A DNA stretch of 64,000 nt, taken from NCBI RefSeq assembly GCF_020882245.1, contig NC_083599.1, positions 72,771,745 to 72,835,744 of the forward strand. The letters are read 5' to 3'. Made by a program: the position numbers and the translations under genes. The stretch is from Rhopalosiphum padi (Eukaryota > Arthropoda > Insecta > Hemiptera > Aphididae). This document shows, one piece after another, positions 1-11,700 of this stretch. The notes under the pieces were generated by a model. It worked only from the letters and a program-made list of their open reading frames with translations. It searched no databases and was not told where the DNA came from. Each line of letters opens with the position of its first letter. The first letter of the stretch is position 1.

Positions 1-568
1 CATATGTTTACATTCATGTTAACTCACATGTACTTCAATTGTTCTGTGAGTATAAATTAATTAAAAACTAACATATTTTATTGTGTTTTATAATTTCTCT
101 TTCTAGCATACCATACGAGTACCTGCTCCATGTCGAATGGCGTACAAGTTGGCATATTTTTGTGCAAATACACTCAAGAGTACTCAAAACATATTGTTAC
201 ATGGATTCCCATTCTTTTTTTAAATAGTTTTATTTTTTGTTGTTACATTTGTTATTTTGCTTATTATTATTTTTTTAAGTCATTGTTTTATTTAGTTTAA
301 TGCTATATCTTTTATATATAATTCTCCTGTATGTGTTTATGTCACTGATCTCCTCCTAAACGGTTGGACCGATTTGAATAAAATTTTTTTTATGCGTTTG
401 GGTGACGTCCTGGATGGTTTAGATTCACAAATCAGCCCAATAAAATTAATTATTAATGTGCCTCTACATTGCTTAAGGAACCTCTGTACAAAATTTCAAG
501 TATTTTTTAATTGTTTAATTATTGTTTGTTATTTTTTCTAAGCGTTTGCTAGGATACTAAAAATATCA
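1..568. repeat. Dispersed repeat, Helitron-like 3' region (copy 1)
   Basis: This block recurs at 21495-22362 with the same order of landmarks (the CTCCATGTCGAATGGCG stretch, CCTCCTAAACGGTTGG, GGGTGACGTCCTGGATGG). It has no convincing reading frame. The wording around 350-430 (an 'AAACGGTTGGACCGATTTGAAT' type stretch) resembles sequence often found near Helitron 3' ends in insects, which is recollection and not proof. The part at about 451-490 is inverted relative to the second copy. Confidence 0.55.
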
Positions 569-755
569 AAAATTAAAAAGACATACTAAAGTGCATATTT
601 GACATATTGAAAATGTCCAGGTGATATGCACAGCATATGCTTTAGTTCACTTAATTTTAATATTCAATGTCTGCTTGTTGCTTAAACCCTATTAAAATTC
701 CAATTGGCCTTAAAACTCAACAAACAAGAGTTATTTTTAAATCACTTTAAAAATA

Positions 756-930
756 ATGAAAATATCTAAATCTACTTATGCTATAAACCACGATTTCTCT
801 AGAACATTAAGACTTCATGCTGAAGAACTCCATAAACCAGAATACTTGACTACTGCTTAGTACATTGAAATTATTGACAAATGGTTTAACTTGATGACAC
901 CAAGAAGTTTAAGACATTATGGAAACCTTC
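756..930 (+). pseudogene. P-element/THAP9-like transposase fragment
   Basis: From the ATG at 756 the frame reads residues such as INHDFSRTLRLHAEEL, then LTTA, an in-frame TAG, and YIEIIDKWFNLMTPRSL. The 'LTTA-x-x-IE...W F-x-L M-x-x-R' pattern is one I associate with the central part of P-element/THAP9-type transposases. The TAG sits where a Trp or Phe would be expected, so this is a dead fragment. It is in the same orientation as the THAP gene starting at 2391 but belongs to a later part of the protein, so it is a separate copy or a rearranged piece. No THAP domain was found upstream of it. Confidence 0.5.
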
Positions 931-1721
931 CCAAAGTAGATCAATTCTTGTTACCTACTACATCTATTATACTAGTTGTAATAACTTCAAAATATTTTTT
1001 TTTAACGACAGAGACTTCAGGTTTTTTTTAAAAAATTAAATTTTTTAATAAATTATGTTATTAAGAAGTTTTAATATAGCAAATGAATAAAATTGAATTA
1101 TATATTCCAAAATATCATAATCTTGGAAAGTTTTCTATAAAACAGGTTTGTGATTTTTAGGCTTAAAATTGCAGGAAAAAAAATTCAAAACTCCTTAACA
1201 AATAGAGTAGCAAGTCAATTAATGCATTCAGAAACAAGTGATTTATTCCATATTATTATTATTATATATATTTTTCATTTATAATGTTTTATTATTGTTC
1301 AAATAAAAGTATTAGCAAGTATTTTTGTTATTCATAGGCACCTATCCAATTTTATACCAAAATATGAATTCATAAATGGTATCTGTGCATTAAGCAGTCA
1401 GATACACAGACTTACAATTTAAATTTCTTATTAATAACTATTAATCTTGTTAATAATCACTAATTAAAATAGGTAGTAATTAGTTATTATAGTAATAATA
1501 AACTTAAAAGATATTTAAATTTGTTTATTTTTAATACAATATTGTAATGTTCTTATTTATTACCAATAAATGTTAAATCTAAAAGTAATTACATTTATTA
1601 TTTAAATAATAATTTGGTTTTACCAAAACACTTGAGAAATACTCAACAACAGTAAATTGTTTGATATTATAAAAAAAAATGCATTATTTATAAACCGGAA
1701 GCATTAATAATTACAATATTA
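931..1721. other. AT-rich stretch, nothing identified
   Basis: About 790 bases of AT-rich sequence with short homopolymer runs. No open frame, inverted repeat or RNA gene was recognised. Confidence 0.5.
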
Positions 1722-2385
1722 CTTGTTAGTAACTATACATTGTAATAATGATTTCATAAATTCTCAATCTAGTCATAAATGCATTAATTTATCATTTATT
1801 CTGGATTATTGGAATATTTTTCGTTTGATATGTGTTACTCTTTATTCTGGTTCAATTTATGATAATTATATGCGATCTCATTTCAAATTTAATGTTTTTA
1901 TGACATTGTCATTTAAGCAAAAATAATGAACAAACAATCGGTATTTAGATAACTTTGATTCAATAAACATACATACGGATGTATGGCTACTGTAGTCGAC
2001 TCCTTTAATGAGTTAAATGTGTATCTTATAGCCCGCTAAGAAATATAGGACACCAATAGCGGCATTCAGTATGACCACACTATTTCTATCAAGTGATACA
2101 CCAATGGATCTTCGTCGTATATTATAAGAAAACGACATAAAACTATTCGACAAAATTACCACAGTGGCTTTTTGACGTGCTTTTCGATAACGTGCATCGT
2201 AGTACAACGGGGGCTGTCTCCCGCGATGACGTGTTACATTTTTTACGGCCCGTTAGCGGGTCGATAATAAACAAAAATATCTAATCTGTTATCATTTATA
2301 TTTTGGCGCGTTAATACTTGTGATTGTGGCGCAAAGACGATTCAAACCGATTTCCTTCTCGTTATCAACACAGGAAACGCTTAAT
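1722..2385. repeat. THAP-upstream repeat block (copy 1)
   Basis: This block is nearly identical to 25122-25787 and is found in split form at 23145-23420 plus 24880-25085. Shared landmarks are AACAAACAATCGGTATTTAG, GTAGTCGACTCC, TTTTACGGCCCG, ATTTTGGCGCG and TTATCAACACAGGAAA. Here it runs directly into the ATG of the THAP exon at 2391, so in this copy it sits where a promoter and 5' untranslated leader would lie. The other copies lack the THAP exon. It is either the 5' part of a transposon family or a duplicated host promoter. Confidence 0.7.
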
Positions 2386-4150
2386 TTAAAATGACCTGCT
2401 GTGTTCCTTCCTGTAAAACCAAAAATAAAAGTACCTTTTCAGTTCCCAAAGATGACATTTTGTTAAATTTGTGGGAAAAATCGATTGGCCTTAAATTAAA
2501 GCCGATTTCCAGAATTTGTGAAATGCATTTTGAAATAGAGGACGTAATAAAAACACGGGAATCAGGTCAAGTTATAAGTTAATATATCTTAAGTATTAAA
2601 TATTTATTTTATTTTATTAACAAATCCTCAATATAATAATAATTAAGTCTTTTTTGACAGATATGTCTTAAAAGATCAAAATTTCGTCCGGGAGCTATTC
2701 CAAAAAATATTAACTATACTGAAAATGTAGATAATACAAGTTTGAATTTATCAAATTGTAACGTTGATGAATTAAGTGTTCCATCACAAAAAAAATGAAG
2801 ATCTTAACTATTTTCATTTTGACTCATTGAATGTTGTTGTTTTACAATTGATATAAATATTTTTTTTAGATTTCTGAAGCTATTTTTACTGTAGCACAAG
2901 ATCATTGCTATAATGTAAAAGCTCAGACTATTACTACTCTATCAGAAATTAAGGTTAAATTCTAAAATACTTCATACACATTTAGTATTGTAAATAATTG
3001 ATATAACTTTTATATTTATATAAAATTTTTATGTTTATTCATCTACAACCAGTCCTTCAAAGAACTTATCATTTTTTAAATTGGCTCGAGAAAATATTAA
3101 TTTGGTTAACATTCCATACAGATGGTTCTTTGATATTAGTTATAAACAGGGAATTGGTGAAATAATTGGATTTTATAAACTTGGTCAATTTAAAGAAAAT
3201 TTATTTAGGTCATTGGAAAAACAACTGGTGCTCATTGAAGGTAAATTTATTAACTTACAACTTTAAAGTAACACTCATTTTGATATTGGTGAATAGATTT
3301 AAACATATTTATACAAGTAAATGGAAAAGAAGTTTCAAAAACAAAAATAGAGCAAAAACAGCCGAACCTTGACTTATTTTGGACTTGAGGACTATGGAAA
3401 TGAAATAAACTCAAATAAAAACTTAAATAAAAAAGCCAATCACGGATTGGTTTTTATGTAGCAGAGTTAACAGATAATGTAGTACAACCAATAGCAGTTT
3501 TTGCATCTCATGGGCCTGTAAAAGGTATTTATATTCAATGCATATTAAATACAATATTATAAAAATGAATACACAAAATATTTTTGCAGGAGTTGATATT
3601 GCAAAACTGTTAATAAAAGCAATCATGTTAATTGAAAACGCAGGCGGACATGAGGTTGGTGTAACAAGTGATGGTGCATCAACAAACCGTACCATGTTAA
3701 ATACTCTAGGGCAGCGGTTCTCAAACTGTGGTACGCGTACCACTAGTGGTACGCGAAAGACTACATGGTGGTACGCGGAAGGTCGCGTGGTGAAAGGACG
3801 GAAAATTAAAAACAATTAATATTAGATTCTTAGCGTAGCGATGATTTTACAACGTCATGTGTTTTTTTTAATACTCAGATAATAAAGGTTAGATTTTACG
3901 GGAAATACGTCAATAAATAAGATATCGTATAAAATCATTGATATTTATCGCATATGTACGTATATAAATTCTGATTATTTTATAATATATCTAATTATTT
4001 TATATCAGTACTAAATATGTTCTCTTCGGCCGTTTAGTTTGTTGGTGTTAGTCAACGTAACCAGTCGAGTTTGTCTCTTTAAATATTTACGTTCGTACAT
4101 TATACATATGTTCGTACATTATTTTATATCAGTACTAAAAAAGTAAAAAC

Positions 4151-6043
4151 ATGGATAAGTGGCTAAATAGAGCAACAGACAATAAATCTACGTCTGAAAA
4201 CTGTTCAGTAAGTTCTGCTTCAAAGTTGGAAAGCGCAAGTCAAGATGTGAATAATCCTTTGAAAATAAGAAAATGTTTAAGGAAATATGATCCTGAGTAC
4301 ATTAATATTGGATTCACGGTCATAGACGTAAGCAATGAGCCTCGGCCTCAATGTGTTATCTGTTTTGAAATTCTTTCTAACCAAAGTATGAAACCGTCCT
4401 TATTAAAACGTCACCTTTCTACAAAACATTCTACGTTAGAAAACAAACCAAATGACTATTTCGTTCGAAAATTGTCAGAGATGATAAGCACAAAAAAAAT
4501 TATATCATATTTTAGCGGTAGTACTGAAAAAGCAGTGGAAGCATCTTTCTTAGCGAACTTAAGAATAGCGAAGTGTGGAAAACCTCATACCATCGGCGAA
4601 GAACTGATTTTACCGGCGGCAAAAGATATGGTAACTTGTATGTTAGGTGTTCCGTCAGCTAAAAAACTTGATATGATATCACTGTCAAATGATACAGTTC
4701 GCCGCAGGATTGAAAGTATGGCATTAAACGTTAAAGAAAAATTAATTGATCAAGTGAAAAATAGTGATTTTTTTTCCATACAACTTGATGAAAGTACAGA
4801 TGTATCAAACTATGCTCAACTTATGGTTTACGTGTGGTATGTATTTCAAACTGTAATTAAAGAGGATTTTTTATTTTGTGAAGCACTATCAACACGAACT
4901 ACCGCTGACGAAATATTTAAAAAGTTGAACCCCTTTTTTGTTGAAAATGGATTAAACTGGTAAAAGTGTGTTGGCTTCTGTTCTGACGGTGCTCGAGCTA
5001 TGACAGGTAAACATGGAGGTGTTGCGACTAAAATAAAATTGGTTACAGAAAATTGTACTTTCATACATTGCAGCATCCACAGGGAAGCTTTAGTAGTAAA
5101 ACGTATGCCAGAACCATTTAAACTAGTACTCCAGGAAATCATAAAGGTAGTCAAATTTATTAAATCTCGGGCTCTACAGTCTCGTTTATTTACAAAACTG
5201 TGTTCCGAAATGGGAAGTGATCACATTCAATTGCTTTTACATACGGAAGTGAGATGGCTCTCTCGAGGAAGAATGCTTTGCAGGTTATTTGAACTACATT
5301 CTGAGGTTCAGTTATTCCTAGGAGAGACTAATTTTGAACTCAAAGATAAATTGACAGATAACCTGTGGATAACAACATTGGCATACTTATCAGACATTTT
5401 CAATCGTCTCAATGTATTAAATTTAAGTTTACAAGGTAAATCAATAAACAGATTTTCAATGAATGACAAAATTAAGGCATTTATTAAGATAATTGAAATG
5501 ATAAGTAATAATGTTTCGAATGAAAATCTACAGTCTTTTCCTAATTTGGAACAATTTGTGACAGAACATGAACTTCAAGTGGAAGCTGATCTTATAAAAA
5601 ACATAAAACATAATTGTAAAATGCTAAAAACAACGTTTGAAGAATATTTTAAAGAAGATTATTCTGAATTTTTTTGGATAAGAAACCCATTCATTTTGGA
5701 TTTGGATGATATTCCTAAGACACTAACAAACAATGAAAAAGAGTCTTTGATAGAATTGTCATGTGATGAAAGTTTGAAAATTGAATTTACTAAATTAGAA
5801 TTGGGTGTGTTTTGGATAAAGATAAAAAACGAATATCCGTTGCTGTCTAAAATAGCATTGTTATTTTTATTACCATTCACAACAACTTATCTTTGCGAAA
5901 CTGGATTTTCCTCAATGATCGAAGTAAAAAACAAGTTTCGAAACAAACTGAATCTCGAACCAAATTTACGCTTAAAATTAAGTAACACTGAACCAGATAT
6001 TTCATCGCTAATATCAAATCTACAAATCCATGGGTCTCATTGA
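4151..6043 (+). pseudogene. hAT transposase, ZBED5-like, one nonsense codon
   Basis: A frame of about 630 codons starts at the ATG at 4151 and ends at the TAA at 6041-6043, interrupted only by one TAA at 4961-4963; the frame is otherwise unbroken through it. A BED-type zinc finger lies at residues 73-98 (CVIC followed by HLSTKH). LDESTDVSNYAQ at about residues 212-223 and CSDGARAMTG just after the stop carry the expected catalytic Asp residues. The C-terminal hAT dimerisation region shows LCETGFSSM near 5893-5919. Length and layout fit ZBED5-like hAT transposases, and the C-terminus looks complete, so the piggyBac piece lies in the 3' untranslated part. The single stop suggests recent inactivation. 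Confidence 0.88.
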
Positions 6044-7130
6044 AAATTTGTTAGAATCAAGTATGCAGAATCCTACTGACCATTCTGAAAATACTCCTAT
6101 TGATAGACTTTTCAAAATTCGACCTCTTATAAATTATTTCAATACCAAAATGAATAATATTTATTACCCTAATAAAGAGCTTTCACTCGATGAGTCAATG
6201 GTATTGTGGAGAGGCCGCCTTATTTTTCGACAGTATATACAAAATAAACGCCATAAATATGGTGTTAAATTGTACATGCTTACCGAACCAAATGGACTTA
6301 TTATAAAATTTGCTGTATATACGGGTGTTTTAGATGACCTAGGAGGTAAAGGTCATGCTGCAAACGTAGTACTACATCTGATGTCCGAAAAATTAAATAA
6401 TGGTCATTCAATGTACATGGACAATTTTTATAATAGCATCGATTTAGCTGAACAATTATTACAAAAAAAGACATACTGTACGGGCACATTAAGATCTAAC
6501 TGAAAACGTATTCCTGAGGCCGTAGTAAAATCAAAATTAAAACCTGGGGAAACAAAAGCAATGTACTCTAATGGCGTATTAGTTGGTAAATTGAAGGACA
6601 AACGGGATGTTATGTATATTTCTACCGAATTCAAAAATAATTTGATACTTGCAAAAAATAAAAAAGGTCAGGAAAAACTAAAATCAGAACCGATTGCAAA
6701 TTATAATAAATTTATGAGTGGTATTGATCGGCAGGACCAAATGAACAGTTACTATCCATTTTTGAGAAAAACAGTTCATTGGTACAAGAAGATAGGAATA
6801 CATGTGATCCAAATGCTATTATTAAATTCTTACAATTTGTACAATCAATTACAAGTCGGATCTAAGATGAGTATGACACTCTATGAATTTCGTTTATCTA
6901 TTCTTAGTGAACTTTTACCAGCATATCCAAAACCAAGACTAGATGCTAAACGAAAACACATTCCAAAAACACACGAGATAGGAAAAAATGGAAGAGCACT
7001 TCGTAAAAGATGTTGTGTTTGCGCAGAAAAGAAAATACGCAAAGACACTTCATATTTCTGTCCAACTTGTCCAAATCATCCTAGTATTTGTCTTGAACCA
7101 TGTTTTGCGAAATTTCATCATAATAAATAA
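6030..7130 (+). pseudogene. piggyBac transposase, 5'-truncated with one nonsense codon
   Basis: The frame reads from about 6030 to the stop at 7128-7130, broken by one TGA at 6501-6503. It starts in the middle of a piggyBac transposase (DRLFKIRPLINYFN) and keeps all three positions of the catalytic DDD triad: SLDES near 6185, YMDNFYN near 6415 and SGIDRQDQ near 6720. A C-terminal cysteine-rich domain follows (RCCVC, CPTCPNHPSICLEPC). The N-terminal acidic and dimerisation region is absent. The frame's first 14 bases overlap the end of the hAT frame. It may be a deletion remnant of a piggyBac that inserted in the hAT 3' untranslated region. Confidence 0.85.
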
Positions 7131-7342
7131 GATTTTTATTTATTTAAAAATAATAAGATAAGTTTTTTTTGTTTGTTTAAAAATAATAATATAAGCTTTT
7201 TTGTTTATTTAATAATATAATATATAAAATATGTAATAAGGTATAAAAGATAATTTTTTTTGTTTGTTTAAACTTAATAATAACATAACAGTCTGTTAAT
7301 TAATTTGAATTGTTTGTTTATTTGAACACTTGTATAAAAAAA

Positions 7343-7495
7343 AATGACCGCCAATTGGCGTCATTCAGCATATGATGTAAAAATTATTCAATAGTGCTAA
7401 CAACGCCAAATGGCGTCATTGTAAATTTTATATCGAAAATTGCGTGCGCACCGCAGTCGGTGCTACTAAAATATGATACGCAGCGAACGTGTTAA
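7343..7495 (+). repeat. piggyBac right terminal region with palindromes
   Basis: Two related palindromes, CGCCAATTGGCG (inside 7343-7365) and CGCCAAATGGCG (inside 7402-7420), each followed by TCATT, precede a GCACCG/CGGTGC hairpin at about 7449-7464. The region ends CGCAGCGAACGTG followed by TTAA at 7492-7495. Read inward, the end is TTAA-CACGTTCGCTGCG, similar to ends I know from piggyBac-like elements. No left counterpart with TTAA was found upstream of 6030. Confidence 0.55.
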
Positions 7496-7863
7496 TTCAT
7501 ATCTTAATTTTTAAACACTAATAAATTTAATTATGTAAAGTTTTTATTGTTCTATTTTTAATCATCAGTGGTACGCGACTGATTGATAATATACTTAAGT
7601 GGTACGCGAAAAAAAAATTTTGAGAACCGCTGCTCTAGGGGTATATTAAAAAAAAATAATTTAACTAAAAATTATATTGTAACTGATATTGTTCTAGGTG
7701 TCAGCTAAAAAAGATAATTTTCAAAAGCCATACAACAGTTTTAAAAAAATATATGTTTTCGGATGCTTCACATTTTCTAAAACCTGTTAGAAATAGATTA
7801 TTTAGTAACAAGATGTTGAAGGTGATATTATTTTATCAAAATTTCAAAATAAAATACTTTGTA

Positions 7864-8290
7864 AATATTTTTAATCATACATATAAAAATTTATTTTAGA
7901 TAAACCCATAATTACTTCCAATTAAATGGGAACATTATAATAGTATTTTTAAAATATAATGTAATAGTCTTACAAAAGTATGTCCAAAATTAACAAAACA
8001 CCGCTGAATTAAAGAATCTTTCAAAAATGAAAATCAAATATGCAGCACAAGTATATAATAAAACAAAAACAATGATTTGTTAAAACTAATTCATATCACA
8101 GCTAGGTTGAATATATATAATAAAATATAATATATTATGTATTATTATAAATGTTAAGTTTCAATAAAATATAAAAAAAACTGTAAAAATATTATTTTAA
8201 TGTCATAAGAAGAGAATAACTTAGTTATAACACTAAATACTTTCATAATTAACGATATATTTTATATATTGATGTATTATTAATGAAGTA
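7864..8290. other. AT-rich spacer between two THAP pseudogenes
   Basis: No coding frame or structured repeat was recognised; this separates the tail of the plus-strand THAP pseudogene from the MITE at 8291. Confidence 0.5.
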
Positions 8291-8476
8291 CAGTAAATTC
8301 CCGTTACAACGAATACCAATACAAGGAAAAATCCCGTTATAACGAAAGTCATAGAAGTTCCCTGCCGAAAAGCAGGGCTTATAAAGAACTTATTCGAATT
8401 TTTTTTACAACGAAATTTCCATTGTAACGAACAAAAAATTCGGTCCCCTGGAGTTCGTTGTAACGGGAATTTACTG
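8291..8476. mobile_element. pogo/Tc1-mariner-type MITE
   Basis: A 186-bp non-coding element with inverted ends of about 24 bp: it begins CAGTAAATTCCCGTTACAAC and ends with the complement TTCGTTGTAACGGGAATTTACTG. It is flanked by TA on both sides (8289-8290 and 8477-8478). The CAGT start with a 'GTTATAACGAA' run is typical of pogo/Tigger-like elements. An internal copy of CCCGTTATAACGAA lies near 8333. Confidence 0.85.
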
Positions 8477-8754
8477 TATTATATTAAGTAGTGGCTTAAC
8501 TTTAATAGTTATTTACTCTGACATTGTCAATAAACAAATAATATGTTTAATAAATAATTGATGTAGGTTTGTGAAATAATCTAATACAGCTTTGAGCTTA
8601 TTATGTAATTTAACTGTTTCATTTTTTAAAAATGAGCTTATAAAAATATTTGAATTAATTTAGCTGACTTTCGATGAAGTCTGGTTTTTTTTTTTTTTAT
8701 AGATTTTTTAATTGAATTATTACGAGAGCAAATGAAATACATCCTTGTGACTAA

Positions 8755-11700
8755 AAAAAATTGATTATAGCTGATGTTAATCCATGCTTATGTTGCATAT
8801 TACTACATCCAACTAATTGTGCTGATCCAACCTCTCCAAATGTTTCAATAACTTTGAAGATAGTATCTGAGGATAATTCTTCTGTAGCCACCACTTTCAG
8901 AGTTGCGGATTCCAACGACTTAATGAGACTAAATAGATTTGTAGATGGTTTAAGCAGATGTCTAAAATATCTCTTGACAATGTTTGAGATGTTGTCAATG
9001 AATCAAGACAATTTGGACATTTAGTGAATCTAGAGGTTTTTCTTGCTACATAACCACTAATATACGCTAATACTGGATCATTTGTAACAGATATATTGCC
9101 AATTATAGGTGTTGCATAGTTATGTTCTATTTGTACGTTTAAAGAAGACATATCTTGATCATCACAACCGTTTTCTACTATATAATCAATAGATTGTTGG
9201 AATTGTAATCGTTTATTGTCTGGGGTATTTAAATCATGTATACTATAACTTATAAGATTTCTCCTCCAGAAATATTACTTCCTTTGAGAGGCTTCACCAA
9301 GGAGTACCTATGTACTGATTAGCCTAAATATTTGCATAAATAGAACTGAATCAGGATGATCGTTGGAACCGCAGGAACTTCTCATTATTGAAAAAAATCT
9401 CTACAAAAATAATAAGATCGGTACCAATGTTAATAAGAGAATACTGATTAAGCCAAAGAAATTATTACTTCTAGATTATCTTGATTTAATCGAGATTTCA
9501 TAAGGAACTGATAATCATATTTAAGTCGTAGATAATCAAAAACTTCTATAGTAGCTTTTAATGAAATCTGTAATCCTTCATATGTACTATCGGTTAGGAA
9601 GTAATAGCTTTTTTCACGTGCAACATTGTTCCAGTTTTCTAAATATAGCTGAAAATCCTTGATAGCCTTAAATAAACAATATTATAGTTAGTTTATTTAT
9701 ATTTTGAATATGTCGATATATAGGTACCTATTACTAACTATTAACGTAATCTATTTTCATCTTAAGACAATGTATATAACTACTCTTAACACAGAGACGG
9801 TTAAATACTTCTAAAAATGTATTTACATTTTAATTACAATAGGTACACATAATTTTTAAGAAGAGGTTATAGTGGTACTTATACAGTTATACAATATGCA
9901 ATTATATTTCAAATACACTACCTGATATTCAAAAGAATTGTGAAGTGTATTATTTGATGTACGAGAATTCATAGCTTTTATTAAATTGCTTATACATCGT
10001 ATAAAAGTAACAGTTGGTTCACAATCACTTAAATCGATATTATATCGATTATAATCTCCATTGCTATAGCCGTTTTTTCACCAAAAAAACTATACAATTC
10101 ATATTTTACATTAATGATCAATATATAAATAATATATATAATAATAATTTTCAGTGTCTTTAAAAAAGTAACTAAATCAATCTAAATCCTCAATAATTTT
10201 AAAACTGTAATGATTTTATTTTTTGATAATAAATTATTTTACTAGATATAGTTATTTTATATTCAAATAAGTTTATACATCATAGTAAAATTTATTTTTT
10301 GTCAAGATTAATAAAATAATGTCATACTAAAATAAAAATTTTAAATAAAAATAAATAATTAAATGTATTTTATTAATATTTTTGAAAGTCTAATTTGTAA
10401 GCACCAATTTTAAATTGTTTTAAATATAATGTTTAGGTTACTTTAAATAATGTACATAATCAACCCTGCAATAGACAACACACTCAATTTCCCAATAAAT
10501 TAATTACCTCGTTTTTCTTCAGGTTTCATTGATGAAGATTTTTTTTCAAATATCAAAAGTAGCTTATTGTTGAAAGCTATTAAAAGACATTTTTTGTATA
10601 TACTTTTGCAGGGTATCCACACAAGGTAAAGCCAGTATGTTTTTAGAACGAAGATGTTCATATACTTTTTTGCTCTTGATACGGATCAACAAACATTCAT
10701 AAATCCAATTTATACTATAGCGATTACCTTTAACATTTTGTGTTTTTGCTGCTGCAAAGCAAGCGTGAACAGCTTCTTGTTGATTTTCAGGCATCTCATT
10801 AATAGCTTGTTTTATAGGTTTTTCAGTAGCTTCTGAACATTGTTGTTTTAACAATACTACTTTATTTTGCAAATTTGTAACCTATTTAAACGGACATTAT
10901 TATAATTTTTTTTTTTTGATACAAGGCGAAGAACATATGTTCTTAATTTAATACTCACAGAACACAGTCCCACTAGCTAGTAGCTTAGCAGATTAATATG
11001 CTCATAACTCATAAAGATTGGAATTGCATAGTTTTTTTTTAATACTACACAAATTTAAACCATATAATTTAATATACACAGATTTTAGTCTCGCAAGCAA
11101 AAAGTTGTATATTAATATTAATTATAAATATAATTAAACAATTTCAATACAATGTATTATGATTTAAGATTATAACATATTAATCGATTAGAAATACCAT
11201 AGAGGACTAACTATGATTTAATATACTTCCACAGTTTCACACAAGGTTGGTTAGGTTAACTAGTTTAAGTGTAAGTTGTATTATTGTCAACTTGACAACT
11301 TTTTAACTATGCATACTTTATGATTAAGCTGTTTATTTTTTCTTAAAACATTCTTTATAACAGATTATGTAGTTGATTTTCCATTAATCTGTGTTTGGGA
11401 AACTTTTTGGGTATCCATAAAATATTTCCTTTTTTTTTTGCACACTCAGTACAGTGTGGATTATGCACTTAATTCGATGAAATTAAATTTATGTACTCAC
11501 AACATTGATCAGATTTTGAACTGTATAATTTGTTAAAATCATCAATAGGTAACTTTAAATTAAAATAACTACAAATAATATTACCAATTATCAATTCCAG
11601 TTTCAGGACACATTGCAAAATCATCAACTATTTTTAGTACTTTTGTTATGTCTTCAATACATGTAACTGATGTACATGTTATATTAATTAACTTTTTTTA

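Larger units (their letters stand above)
3712..7632 (+). mobile_element. Composite hAT transposon carrying a piggyBac fragment
   Basis: The element begins CAGCGGTTCTCAAACTGTGG and ends with the inverted counterpart TTTTGAGAACCGCTG. It is flanked by a perfect 8-bp duplication CTCTAGGG at 3704-3711 and 7633-7640, diagnostic of hAT insertion. Subterminal GGTACGCG copies occur near both ends (3730-3780 and 7567-7610). Inside are a hAT transposase frame (4151-6043) and then, in the same orientation, the 3' half of a piggyBac transposase with its right terminus (6044-7495). The remaining 137 bases before the right end are hAT sequence. The target is the RNase H-domain exon of the THAP gene. Confidence 0.92.
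2391..7863 (+). pseudogene. P-element/THAP9-like transposase gene, split by a hAT insertion
   Basis: The first exon (2391 to about 2568) encodes the start of a THAP zinc finger: C-x4-C near the N-terminus (CCVPSC) and a C-x2-H pair (CEMHF) at residues 43-46. A second exon follows an acceptor at 2661 (CLKRSKFRPGAIP), and a third begins near 2871. At about 3434-3521 a frame reads VVQPIAVFASHGPVKG, and after an acceptor at 3590 it reads GHEVGVTSDGAS, which contains an RNase H-like catalytic Asp. The hAT element 3712-7632 splits this exon. Beyond it, 7753-7821 reads SDASHFLKPVRNRLF, matching the 'D-x-x-H-x-x-K-x-x-R-N' region of this family. A frameshift near 3440-3450 and another near 7752, plus the insertion, make it non-functional. 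Family assignment is by motif recall. Confidence 0.75.

Noticed and set aside
3423..3815. Minus-strand open frame of 130 codons
   Set aside because: It spans the border between the THAP pseudogene and the hAT end, so it is a chance frame on the opposite strand.
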